This document shows, piece by piece, positions 9,533-17,499 of a stretch of 64,000 bases of DNA (positions within the stretch are counted from its first letter, which is position 1; each line of letters opens with the position of its first letter). Where the stretch lies: NCBI GenBank assembly GCA_038147755.1, contig JAYQTS010000002.1:1-64000 (forward strand), read 5' to 3'. A model generated the notes under the pieces. The model had not been told where the DNA came from. It was given only the letters and a program-made list of their open reading frames with translations, and did not search any database. A program made the translations under genes and the position numbers. Source of the DNA: UBA5951 sp012269555 (GTDB taxonomy: Bacteria; Pseudomonadota; Alphaproteobacteria; Puniceispirillales; Puniceispirillaceae).

Positions 9533-9832
9533 ATGGGTTCTGTAATATATCTGCATGAAAGAAATAAAACGATTAACACTGAATTTGAAGATATCGCCTC
9601 TGATGATGTGCTTGAACAAAAACGTTTAGAGTCAATCAGAGACGGCGTTGAATCTATGTTAAGCTTGATTTCTGGTATCCGAAAGGATCCTGAAGCTGTA
9701 GCCTTATCATCTGCGAGATTTGGAATTATGCGTATGTGCCAGCTTTATGGGCGTGCTGAAACTATTGCATTCGTAGGTAGATGTATTGATACGGTAGAAA
9801 TGGCTGAGGATGTCTTGAATTCCACTTCCTAA
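9533..9832 (+). CDS. Small helical protein of unknown function
   Basis: This gene of 99 codons is not recognised. I place the start at the ATG of 9533 because a strong GAGGTG ribosome site lies 6 bases before it; the ATG at 9509 has none and would overlap the leader hairpin. The product is mostly helical and soluble, with acidic middle (FEDIASDDVLEQKRLESI) and a second helical half (ALSSARFGIMRMCQLYG, then AFVGRCIDTVEMAEDVL). There is no membrane segment or signal. It stands alone between the M23 peptidase and a small sigma-54-linked gene. A regulatory or structural role near the motility region is possible but only positional. Confidence 0.6.
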   Translation: MGSVIYLHERNKTINTEFEDIASDDVLEQKRLESIRDGVESMLSLISGIRKDPEAVALSSARFGIMRMCQLYGRAETIAFVGRCIDTVEMAEDVLNSTS

Positions 9833-9945
9833 AAAAACTTGATGTAAAATTCATAATGAAAAATTTTTCATTTAGGGTAGTTTTTAGACAGTGACTTCGT
9901 TCTAGAATGATTATTTTGTTTTAAAAAAATTTTTAATTCAAAAAA

Positions 9946-9961
9946 TGGCATAGGAAATGCA
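9946..9961 (+). promoter_or_regulatory. Candidate sigma-54 (-24/-12) promoter
   Basis: TGGCATAGGAAATGCA matches the sigma-54 consensus TGGCACG-N4-TTGCW at TGGCA and TGCA. The GG and GC pairs are exactly 12 bases apart (9947 and 9959). The predicted transcription start is near 9972, 28 bases before the TTG at 10000. The gene for sigma-54 is 400 bases downstream on the other strand. Confidence 0.55.
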
Positions 9962-9999
9962 AGTTATTTTCTAGAAAAAAATCTAAGAAGGAAAATATT

Positions 10000-10206
10000 T
10001 TGCAAAATCAATTAAAAGGCTTCATCATCCCTACAAAAAACAAAAAAAATCATATTGAGAATAATAAATTTTTTAATCTGGAACCAAGCCATATTGGGAT
10101 TCAGCTGGTCAGGTTTGATGAAAATAATAAGAGAACATCATCAGCTAAGGTGGCTATGACTCACTTCTTAGCTCCAGTTAGCCAATCTTCATCAATGTTT
10201 GATTAA
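10000..10206 (+). CDS. Small protein behind a sigma-54 promoter, unknown
   Basis: This 68-residue protein with a TTG start is not recognised. Support for its being real is the AAGAAGGA ribosome site 7 bases before the TTG and the well-spaced sigma-54 promoter just upstream. The product is basic and polar in its first half (KNKKNHIENNKFF), then has a more ordered stretch (HIGIQLVRFDENNKR) and ends in a serine-rich tail. It has no membrane helix, signal or cysteine. Control by sigma-54 next to the flagellar stator genes hints at a motility-linked role. That is inference only, and a chance open frame cannot be excluded. Confidence 0.45.
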   Translation: MQNQLKGFIIPTKNKKNHIENNKFFNLEPSHIGIQLVRFDENNKRTSSAKVAMTHFLAPVSQSSSMFD

Positions 10207-10365
10207 TATTATTCTGTTTAGGATTTAATATCTTTAGTTCTATTTGAAAACTAGTTTATCTTTTAAGAAGATTTAGAAAATTTTTGTTGCATTTATAGTT
10301 TTCTTTAATCATCAAGAAAAACTATTTTTAAATTCAAAAATTTTAATGTTTGATAAACCTAATTT

Positions 10366-11853
10366 TCAGATGGCCATATTTAATTTTGCTCTACGTCTGC
10401 GCTCAGATGACGGAGGAATTTTCATCATTTCTCTGTATTTTGCAACAGTGCGACGCGCTAATTTAATTCCTTTTTCGCAAACTAAAGCTGCAATAGCGTC
10501 ATCACTTAATGGTTTCTTGGGATTTTCATTTGATATAACCGTTTTGATTAGGTGACGAACAGCTGCTGCTGCAGTTCCATCACCGGATTCTGTTGTAGCT
10601 ATTGAAACGCTAAAAAAAGATTTTAATGTAAAACATCCTTTCGGTGTTGACATTAAAAGTCCGCTAGTAACTCGGCTTACAGTGCTCTCATGCATATTTA
10701 CAGCTGTTGCAACATCTTTTAATGACAGTGGTTTTAAACCTGACAAACCTTCTTTGAAAAATCAGTTTGCTGATTAACAATTTCACCAGCAATTTTTAGT
10801 GTTGTATTATTACGCTGCTCTAGAGAGCGTTTCAGCCATCTTGCCGAACTAACTGAGTCTGAGGTAAAGGATTTTGTTTCTTCGTCTTTCTTATTTCGTG
10901 CAGAATTTATTTATTTGTTTGGCATATTTTTCGTTTATGACCAAAGAGGGCAAAGTTGAACGATTTAAATCTACAATAAATCCATCAGAACTCGCTCACA
11001 ATAATATCGGGGCATTTACAGATAAATATTCTGTGTCGAATGCAGATGCTGGTTTTGGATTGAAACTTCGTATAATTTTGAGTCTTTTTGATATTTCCGA
11101 TATTTCTGTGGTTGCTTTCTTCGCTATAATTGCTAACTCACCTTTGCCTAGCAATTCTAAATTTTCAAGAATGGTTGCCATTATTTCATCATAGCATTCT
11201 TGTTCTTTTGCTTGAAGCGCTAGACACTCTGATAAGTTCCTTGCAAAAAGTCCGGCCGGCTCAAAAGCTTGTAATTTTTGGAGTACAATTTCAATTTGTT
11301 CAACATCACATCTACAAATGGAAGCTATTTCCACACAAGTTTTTCCAAGCCATCCAGATGCCTCAATGGCATCCGCAAGCATGCAGGCAATAAACTTTTC
11401 CTGTGTATTTTTTATATTTAGCTCAATCTGTCGCAATATGTGAGTGTTTAGGTTATCAGTCTGCGTTGGAACATTTGATATGATGTCATCCCAATTAGAG
11501 TCAGCAATATGATTTTTGGGTTTGCTGTTTCCTAGGTCCAGCGCGGAGGAACTGTATCTATTCTCAAAATCCTTATTTTCAGTTGGGTCGTCTCCGACTG
11601 CTGCGATAACATTATCTGCTGACCCAATATCTGTTTGGTTCCCGGAGTTTTCTAAACTCTCTGAAGACGGCGTTTCTCTTAGAATAGTATCCTCACAGGA
11701 AACTTCCAAAAATGGATTTTCTAGAACTTCATTCTCTAAATAATTTTTTATATCCAAGTTTGTCATTTGCAACAGTTTAATAGCTTGTTGCAGCTGCGGT
11801 GTCATAACCAGTGATTGTTTTTGTTTCTGACCTAATGATGGAATTAATTGCAT
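10366..11853 (-). CDS. rpoN: RNA polymerase sigma-54 factor RpoN (frameshifted)
   Basis: This is sigma-54, which directs RNA polymerase to -24/-12 promoters and needs AAA+ activators. Region I is the glutamine-rich start (SLGQKQKQSLVMTPQLQQAI, then KLLQM). The core-binding region follows, with ASGWLGKTCVEIASICRCDV and LQAFEPAGLFARNLSECLALQ. The helix-turn-helix contains HESTVSRVTSG, and the RpoN box ARRTVAKYRE contacts the -24 element. At least three indels, near 10750, 10880 and 11000, split the frame; the linking text NRSTLPSLVINEKYAKQI is intact between them. AGGAGG precedes the ATG. Unlike many proteobacteria, it is not beside lptB, hpf or ptsN genes here. Confidence 0.93.
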
Positions 11854-12127
11854 CGGTTCCTCCTATTCATGAAACTACCTTAGATAAATACAAAACAATA
11901 AATCAAAACCTTAATTTGACATTGAAGATGGTTAGTTTTTTGACAAAAAAATATCTAAATAACAGTAGTTTATAACACATAAGTTTTTTAAGAATTTTGC
12001 TGATGTCAAATATCAGACAAATTAATTGAGGATAATTCGACGTTTGGCATAGATTTTGATTTGAGATAGCTTTACAAAACAAATAAGTTATTTAAAATTT
12101 TCTAAAAGAAGGATCGATGGTTTTTAT

Positions 12128-12391
12128 ATGATTACGTCAAGCAAACATGCAGGCGAAAGAAATGGTGGTTGCAGAAGGTGCAGAATAATAAGGTTATATA
12201 TTATTGCTACAGTATCTATTGTGATTTTAGGATTGATTGGTGGTGACAAACTGCGCTTCTTGAGCTTGATTACACCAGAAGGGGTTGCTATGACAATATG
12301 GGGCGTTGGAACATTATTTTTTATTGGTAAATTTTCTGTTTGGTTGTTTCAAAAAGCAAAAAGCAAAATTAACGATCCCGAACAAGTCTAA
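12128..12391 (+). CDS. Small two-helix inner-membrane protein, unknown
   Basis: This 87-residue protein is not recognised. It has a cytoplasmic basic N-terminus with a CRRC motif (about 15-18) and two hydrophobic segments, at about 22-39 (LYIIATVSIVILGLIGG) and 55-75 (AMTIWGVGTLFFIGKFSVWL), followed by a basic tail. Its 3' end overlaps the convergent DUF1566-like gene by 23 bases. A weak sigma-54-like sequence about 80 bases upstream (GG at 12046-12047, with TTGA instead of TTGC) is too degenerate to call. It is probably a real membrane protein; function unknown. Confidence 0.55.
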   Translation: MITSSKHAGERNGGCRRCRIIRLYIIATVSIVILGLIGGDKLRFLSLITPEGVAMTIWGVGTLFFIGKFSVWLFQKAKSKINDPEQV

Positions 12392-12866
12392 TTACAAGAT
12401 CTTGAAACGGCATAAATCTCCCATAAGTATGCCCTGTAAAAAAATTCACAGACCACACGTGGCGAGGTGAATATGGGTTTTGTTCACCTGTCCAAAATGG
12501 TTCTGCAGGCGTATTTGGAAAAATAGATTTATCAATCTTAGGCCTATCACAATCATGACATACAATATTTTCTAGTTCCTTGCGAGTGGGTAAACGCCAA
12601 TTACCCCCTAATTGTTCGTTTGCCAATTTAATTGCTTGAACTGCCATCTCTTGATTAAGTTTTACAATCTCACCAATGCATTCGGCGCCATTCCATCGTT
12701 GACCAACGCTGCATCTAAGCCATTCAACCCCAGATTTAAGGTCAATAACAATATGTTCCTTTGCAATAAATTGTGCGTCTTTGGCCAAGACTGGCATATT
12801 TACAGCAGAAAAAAATGTTAGGATTAAAAAACTTATAATAAATTTTATCGTGTAGAAAGCAGGCAT
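12369..12866 (-). CDS. Exported DUF1566 (Lcl C-terminal-like) protein
   Basis: This exported protein of about 165 residues has a C-terminal DUF1566/Lcl-type domain, a carbohydrate-binding-like fold often found in surface or fimbrial proteins. I place the start at 12866 (MPAFYTIKFI), which gives an N-terminal hydrophobic signal (FIISFLILTFFSAVNMPVLA). Family hallmarks are the opening VIDLKSGVEWLRCSVGQRW, then NWRLPTRKELENIV, then FWTGEQNPYSPRHVWSVNF. Paired cysteines (CSVG and AEC; CHDC) may form disulfides. It converges with and overlaps the small membrane gene. Biological role unknown. Confidence 0.75.
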   Translation of the reverse strand: MPAFYTIKFIISFLILTFFSAVNMPVLAKDAQFIAKEHIVIDLKSGVEWLRCSVGQRWNGAECIGEIVKLNQEMAVQAIKLANEQLGGNWRLPTRKELENIVCHDCDRPKIDKSIFPNTPAEPFWTGEQNPYSPRHVWSVNFFTGHTYGRFMPFQDLVIRLVRDR

Positions 12867-12960
12867 GCTTGCATCCTTTTTGTAAAATTTACATACTCTA
12901 ATAAAAATATAATATGTCGTAAATATAAACGATATCAAAAATTAATATAATTATCGAATT

Positions 12961-12977
12961 TTGGTATCGAATTTGCA
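12961..12977 (+). promoter_or_regulatory. Candidate sigma-54 promoter of the stator operon
   Basis: TTGGTATCGAATTTGCA has GG (12963-12964) and GC (12975-12976) exactly 12 bases apart and a perfect TTGCA -12 element. The predicted start is near 12988, giving a leader of about 30 bases before the ATG at 13018. This fits sigma-54 control of flagellar genes. Confidence 0.6.
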
Positions 12978-13017
12978 AGTTTAATACGGAATTAGGTACA
13001 AGAGGTTTGTTTTTATT

Positions 13018-13779
13018 ATGGATATAGCTTCGCTCGTTGGACTGCTTGGTGCTGTTGGAATGATTATCTACGCTATGATAAGTGGAGGCGGTGTAGGTCC
13101 ATTTTGGAACGCTCCATCTGTCCTTATCGTTTTTGGGGGCACTTTTTTTGCCGTGATGTATATGGCGCCCATGGGAGTGTTTCTTGGGAGTTTTGGAGCA
13201 ATGGCTAAGGCCTTTATGCCAGGGCTTGGGAAACAAGAAGATTTAATTACTCGAATGGTAGAGTTGGCTGGAATTGCGCGCAAAGACGGGATGATGGCAC
13301 TTGAAGGACAGGACGTTCCAGATAAATTCTTTGCAAAAGGTTTGCAAATGCTTGTTGATGGAGCGGATGAAGGTAAGTTGATAGCGCAGCTGAATCAAGA
13401 AATAAAAGCTATGAAAATAAGACATGAATCTAGTCAGGCAGTGGTTAAAGCATGGGTTGATACTGCTCCTGCGATGGGAATGATTGGAACGCTGATAGGA
13501 TTGGTGTTGATGCTTGGTAATATGGCTGACCCAAAAGCAATTGGGCCTGCAATGGCTGTTGCTCTTCTAACAACATTATATGGAGCTTTTATTGCAAACG
13601 TTATATTTGGTCCTATGCTTACTAAATTAGAAAATTATACCTCATATGAGGTAGTCTATCGCGAAATGGTGGTACTTGGTTTAAGAAGTATATCAAGAGG
13701 TGAGTCACCAAGGAATATACAAGACATTATGGCAGCAAACCTCTCACCAAAGGTTCAAGAAGCTCTTGAAGCTGCATGA
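13018..13779 (+). CDS. pomA: Flagellar stator subunit MotA/PomA
   Basis: This 253-residue inner-membrane stator subunit forms an ion channel with the next gene product and drives flagellar rotation. It has four transmembrane segments: at about 4-20 (SLVGLLGAVGMIIYAMI), about 33-52, about 150-170 (APAMGMIGTLIGLVLMLG) and about 180-200. A long cytoplasmic loop between the second and third segments carries the charged residues that contact the rotor protein FliG. The TLIGLVLMLGNM block is the conserved MotA signature. It resembles PomA of sodium-driven motors in length and N-terminus. It is followed 54 bases later by the partner gene and preceded by a sigma-54 promoter. Whether the ion is sodium or proton is inferred, mainly from the partner. 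Confidence 0.93.
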   Translation: MDIASLVGLLGAVGMIIYAMISGGGVGPFWNAPSVLIVFGGTFFAVMYMAPMGVFLGSFGAMAKAFMPGLGKQEDLITRMVELAGIARKDGMMALEGQDVPDKFFAKGLQMLVDGADEGKLIAQLNQEIKAMKIRHESSQAVVKAWVDTAPAMGMIGTLIGLVLMLGNMADPKAIGPAMAVALLTTLYGAFIANVIFGPMLTKLENYTSYEVVYREMVVLGLRSISRGESPRNIQDIMAANLSPKVQEALEAA

Positions 13780-13833
13780 TGTTGTATCGATATAAATTTA
13801 AAGAGTGAAAAAGCTTTTTAAAGCGAGGTAAGA

Positions 13834-15021
13834 ATGGCAGAAGCCGCTGAAAATGAAAATGAGGTTGAAGAAGAAGAGGAAGAATGTCCTAAATGTCCTC
13901 CAGTAGGAGCGCCGGCGTGGATGGCTACGTTCGCTGATATGGCCACACTTTTGATGGCTTTTTTCGTCCTTATTTTGTCCTTTGCAGAATTTAATGTACC
14001 AAAATTCAAACAAATTGCTGGAGAATTGAAAAATGCATTTGGTGTTCAGCGCGTTGTTCCAGTTATGGAACCACCTAAAGGTACAACTGTAATTTCATTG
14101 AGTTTTAGTCCATCACCCGATCCATCACTCACGAAAAATATGACTCAGCAAACAACAGAGACTTTAAAACCAGAAATCGAAAAGAGGATGGAAGAGGGTC
14201 AGGGTGACCAAGGTGGTGAAGCTGGTGGTGAAAGCGAAGGAACAGGCAAATCTCAAGAAACCGCTGAATTAGCAGCTCAACTGCAATCTGCTATAGAACG
14301 AGGGGATGTAGAAATAGAGTCAATTGGTGAGAATGTTGTAGTCAACTTTAAATCTAACGACCAGTCAGCTGAAGAATTACAGCAGATGGTCAAGGAAACC
14401 CTTGAAGCTATAGAGAAAGTAAAAAGCGCAACTGGTAAAGTAGAGCAAGAAATTCTATTTGGTGGTTTAGAGGAAAAGTTAGAGCAACTAGCAGCTGCAA
14501 CTCAAAAATCGGCCTCTGAGCAGCAGATATCGGATATTGAATCAGACCAAGAACAGCAGCGGGAGAAAGAGCAAAAAGCTGAATTAGCAGAAGAAGAGCT
14601 TCAAGTTGCGTTAAAGCAACAGATTGACCAAGGGTTGGTAGCGGTTGAGCGTATTGAAGATAAAGTAATTGTAACTGTTGGTGCCGGCGGAGCATTCCCA
14701 TCTGGATCTGCGGAATTAACAAATGAAGCAAAAGAAATTATGTCACAAATCGCGAACGTTAGCGCAGACGGAACAAGTACGATTGATGTGTCAGGACATA
14801 CAGATAATGTTCCGTTGATTTTTGGTTCAAGATTTAGAGATAACTGGGACCTTGCTGCAGCACGAGCATCAAGTGTGGTTCAATCGCTAGAAGCAACTAA
14901 ACTTGTATCTGCTGATAGAATGCAGGCAGTGAGTTTTGGAGAGTCTCAGCCTGTTGAAACCAACGACACTGCAGCTGGCCGAGCCAAAAACAGACGTATT
15001 GAAATTGTTATAAATTATTAA
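13834..15021 (+). CDS. pomB: Flagellar stator subunit MotB/PomB with a duplicated pre-OmpA element
   Basis: This partner of the stator anchors it to peptidoglycan. A glutamate-rich N-terminus and CPKCPPVGAPAWM precede the plug/transmembrane segment FADMATLLMAFFVLILSF (about 33-50), with the ion-binding aspartate at D35. The cysteine-proline-rich lead-in and the following FKQIAGELKNAFGVQ are PomB-like and suggest sodium. The C-terminal OmpA domain has FPSGSAEL, SGHTDNVP and AKNRRIEIVI. At 395 residues it is longer than typical PomB. The extra middle contains a G/E/Q-rich linker and two copies of a beta element (GDVEIESIGENVVVNFKS and GLVAVERIEDKVIVTVGAG), about 105 residues apart. Confidence 0.93.
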   Translation: MAEAAENENEVEEEEEECPKCPPVGAPAWMATFADMATLLMAFFVLILSFAEFNVPKFKQIAGELKNAFGVQRVVPVMEPPKGTTVISLSFSPSPDPSLTKNMTQQTTETLKPEIEKRMEEGQGDQGGEAGGESEGTGKSQETAELAAQLQSAIERGDVEIESIGENVVVNFKSNDQSAEELQQMVKETLEAIEKVKSATGKVEQEILFGGLEEKLEQLAAATQKSASEQQISDIESDQEQQREKEQKAELAEEELQVALKQQIDQGLVAVERIEDKVIVTVGAGGAFPSGSAELTNEAKEIMSQIANVSADGTSTIDVSGHTDNVPLIFGSRFRDNWDLAAARASSVVQSLEATKLVSADRMQAVSFGESQPVETNDTAAGRAKNRRIEIVINY

Positions 15022-15067
15022 TTAGTTAAGCTAGAGCCATTTTTTGCCTAAAAGTTATATAAATCAG

Positions 15068-15092
15068 ATAATCATGTTATTTTGATGATTAT
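15068..15092. other. AT-rich inverted repeat between pomB and msrP
   Basis: ATAATCAT and ATGATTAT form a perfect 8-base stem with a 9-base loop in the 79-base gap between the convergent pomB and msrP genes. It may act as a weak terminator for either side, but it is AT-only in the stem ends and has no clean T-run. Confidence 0.3.
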
Positions 15093-15100
15093 TACTAAAA

Positions 15101-16057
15101 TTAATAAAATAGCTCTCTTTTATTGTTTGTGTATTCATTTTTATAAAGATAGCTTACTTCTTTTTCATATCCATTGAATAGTTGGGTAGGAATGGTACCT
15201 CCTCCAAGCATTCTCTCTCTATCTTGAGGCCATCTTGGGTGAGGCACCCATGGATTTACATTAGCCCAAAAACCATACTCTTTTGGACTCAACAACTCCC
15301 AAAAACTGCGCGGCCTTTCATCTGTAAATGTAAACCGTGTTATTGATTTGATAGATTTGAACCCATACTTCCAAGGCACAACTAACCTTAAAGGCGCACC
15401 ATTTTGGTTCGGAAGGGGTTTCCCATAAAGACCAACAGCGAGAAACGCTAGTTCATTTCTTGCTTCGTTTATAGTTAGACCCTCTACGTAGGGCCATGGA
15501 TACCAACTTTGTTTTTGACCTGGTGCAATTTCTGGTTGAAAAAACGTTTCCATGCGAATGTATTTAGCCCCTATCTTTGGACTAGCGAATTTAACTAAGT
15601 TTGAAAGTGGAAAACCTGCCCATGGCACTGCCATAGACCATGCTTCAACGCAACGATGACGATATAATCGTTCTTCCATGCCACCAAGCTTTTTAGTTAG
15701 TTCACCTGCATCAATCTGTATTGGATAATCAACCAAACCATCTATTGTAATAATCCAGGGGTCAGTATTTAATTTTTTTGCCTTTCTCCATATATTTTTA
15801 GAAGAGCCAAATTCATAAAAATTAGTGTAGGTAGTAGCATCTTGTTCAGAGGTAAGAGTCCTATCTAATGTATATTCAGTATTACGCACTGGTGGGAAAC
15901 CTCCTATTGGGACAGCGGATATTGGCGCGCTCCCCATTACCAGACCGAAGCCTGCCAGTCCTGTTTGCTGAATAAGTTTCCGTCTAGTTAAGTAAACTGA
16001 TTCAGGGGTGACTTTATTTTCTGACAATTCCCAAGATTTTTTGTGCCTAATATACAT
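15101..16057 (-). CDS. msrP: Protein-methionine-sulfoxide reductase catalytic subunit MsrP (YedY)
   Basis: This is a periplasmic molybdopterin enzyme that repairs oxidised methionines in envelope proteins. A twin-arginine export signal (TRRKLIQQTGLAGFGLVMG, about 24-42) is followed by the oxidoreductase molybdopterin-binding domain. The cysteine that ligates molybdenum is at about C136 (HRCVEAWSMAVPW). Later family blocks are GLYGKPLPNQNGAPLRLVVP and WKYGFKSIKSI. At 318 residues the length is normal. The usual partner MsrQ, a haem membrane subunit normally encoded adjacent, is not on either side here, so it may lie elsewhere or be replaced. Confidence 0.95.
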   Translation of the reverse strand: MYIRHKKSWELSENKVTPESVYLTRRKLIQQTGLAGFGLVMGSAPISAVPIGGFPPVRNTEYTLDRTLTSEQDATTYTNFYEFGSSKNIWRKAKKLNTDPWIITIDGLVDYPIQIDAGELTKKLGGMEERLYRHRCVEAWSMAVPWAGFPLSNLVKFASPKIGAKYIRMETFFQPEIAPGQKQSWYPWPYVEGLTINEARNELAFLAVGLYGKPLPNQNGAPLRLVVPWKYGFKSIKSITRFTFTDERPRSFWELLSPKEYGFWANVNPWVPHPRWPQDRERMLGGGTIPTQLFNGYEKEVSYLYKNEYTNNKRELFY

Positions 16058-16136
16058 TTTGTTCCCTTATTCATTGTTTGGCCTCAGGCTGATGAAAAAA
16101 TAAGCCAGAAGATTGGAAAGTCAATGGGGCAAGGAT

Positions 16137-17332
16137 TTACCTTAACTTATTTGTCGCACGTTCAATTCTATTTAGTGCGTCTGTAAGAAGTTCATCGGAT
16201 GTGGCGTAGGAGATTCTGAAATAAGGTGAGAGCCCAAATGCTGTTCCTTGAACACATGCAACGCCTTCTGCTTCTAAAAGGTAGGTTACATAATCAGTAT
16301 CTGTTTCAAGCAGTTGACCATCAGGAGTTTTTTTGCCAATCACCCCAGCACAGCTTGGAAACACGTAAAAAGCGCCATCTGGTAAAGTGCAATTTAGGCC
16401 ATTTATCTCATTTAGCCTAGAGACAACAAAATTTCGCCTGCGCTGGAAAGCAGCATTGTTATCGGCAATAAAATCTATAGGGCCCTTTAATGCTGCAAGA
16501 GCCGCATATTGTGCAATTGTATTTGGATTAGTGGTTGACTGGGACTGTATTTTTGCGATCCCTTTGATGAGTGCTTTTGGACCAGTCGCATAGCCGATCC
16601 GCCAACCTGTCATACAATAAGCTTTAGACACCCCATTACAAGTTAGAGTTCTTTCTTGTAAGTCTGGTGCAATTTCAACAAGTGTAGAAAAATTAAAATT
16701 ATCATAAACAAGGTATTCATACATATCATCTGTCATAATATATACATGGGGATACTTTCGTAAAACTTCTGCTATTCTTATTAGTTCATCCTTTTCATAT
16801 CCAACGCCTGTCGGATTTGAAGGACTGTTTAAGATAACCCATTTAGTTTTCTCTGTGATAACTCCCTCAAGAATATTAGCCGTAATTTTAAAATTATGGT
16901 CTTGGCCACATTCGACAATAATGGGCGTGCCCTCGGCCAGTTGCACCATGTCCGGATACGATACCCAAAAAGGGGCAGGTATAATTACTTCATCCCCAGG
17001 GTTTAATGAAGCCATTAGTGCATTAAATAAAACCTGTTTTCCACCAGTTCCAACTGTGATCATGTCAGGGTGCATGAAATATTATTATCATTTTTAAATT
17101 TTTCACAGATTGCCAACTTTAATTCTACTATACCATCAACAGCAGTATAGCGTGTTTTATTGTCTATCATTGCTTTGATTGCTGCCTGCTTTATATGTTC
17201 TGGCGTGTTAAAATCAGGCTCACCTGCACCAAGTCCTATTACATCGTTCCCTGCGGCTTTAAGTTCATTTGCCTTTGCGGTGACAGCAACTGTAGGAGAT
17301 GGTTTAATACGAGATAAACGGTCGGCTAGCAT
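16137..17332 (-). CDS. aspC: Aspartate/aromatic aminotransferase class I (frameshifted)
   Basis: This is a pyridoxal-phosphate aminotransferase of about 399 residues, of the AspC type common in alphaproteobacteria. The start at 17332 (MLADRLSRIKPSPT) is chosen for its AGGA ribosome site. Motifs are GLGAGEPDFNTPEHI near the N-terminus, NSPSNPTGVGY, the PLP-lysine block SKAYCMTGWRIGYATG and the C-terminal arginine block SPYFRISYATS. One indel near 17065 splits NDNNISC from PDMITVGTGGKQ. It transfers the amino group between aspartate and 2-oxoglutarate; other acceptors are possible. It stands alone on the minus strand, divergent from uvrB. Confidence 0.9.
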
Positions 17333-17499
17333 AAATTTTCCTATACTTTTTAAATCTGTATTTATCTTAAAATACTCTCTCATTCTTTCAATTGTCTATA
17401 AATTTCTTTCCAATCATAAAAAGAAATTTACCTGGTCATGTAAAAAATTTCTCATAATTGCTACTAGCAAAAATTATTTACAAGACCTACTTTATAGCT

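Noticed and set aside
12041..12060. Third sigma-54 promoter upstream of the 12128 gene
   Set aside because: GG has correct spacing, but the -12 element reads TTGA in place of TTGC, which removes a near-invariant base.
17458..17499. Longer uvrB start at 17458
   Set aside because: The extra 14 residues have no ribosome site and are not typical of UvrB, whose natural start is at 17500.
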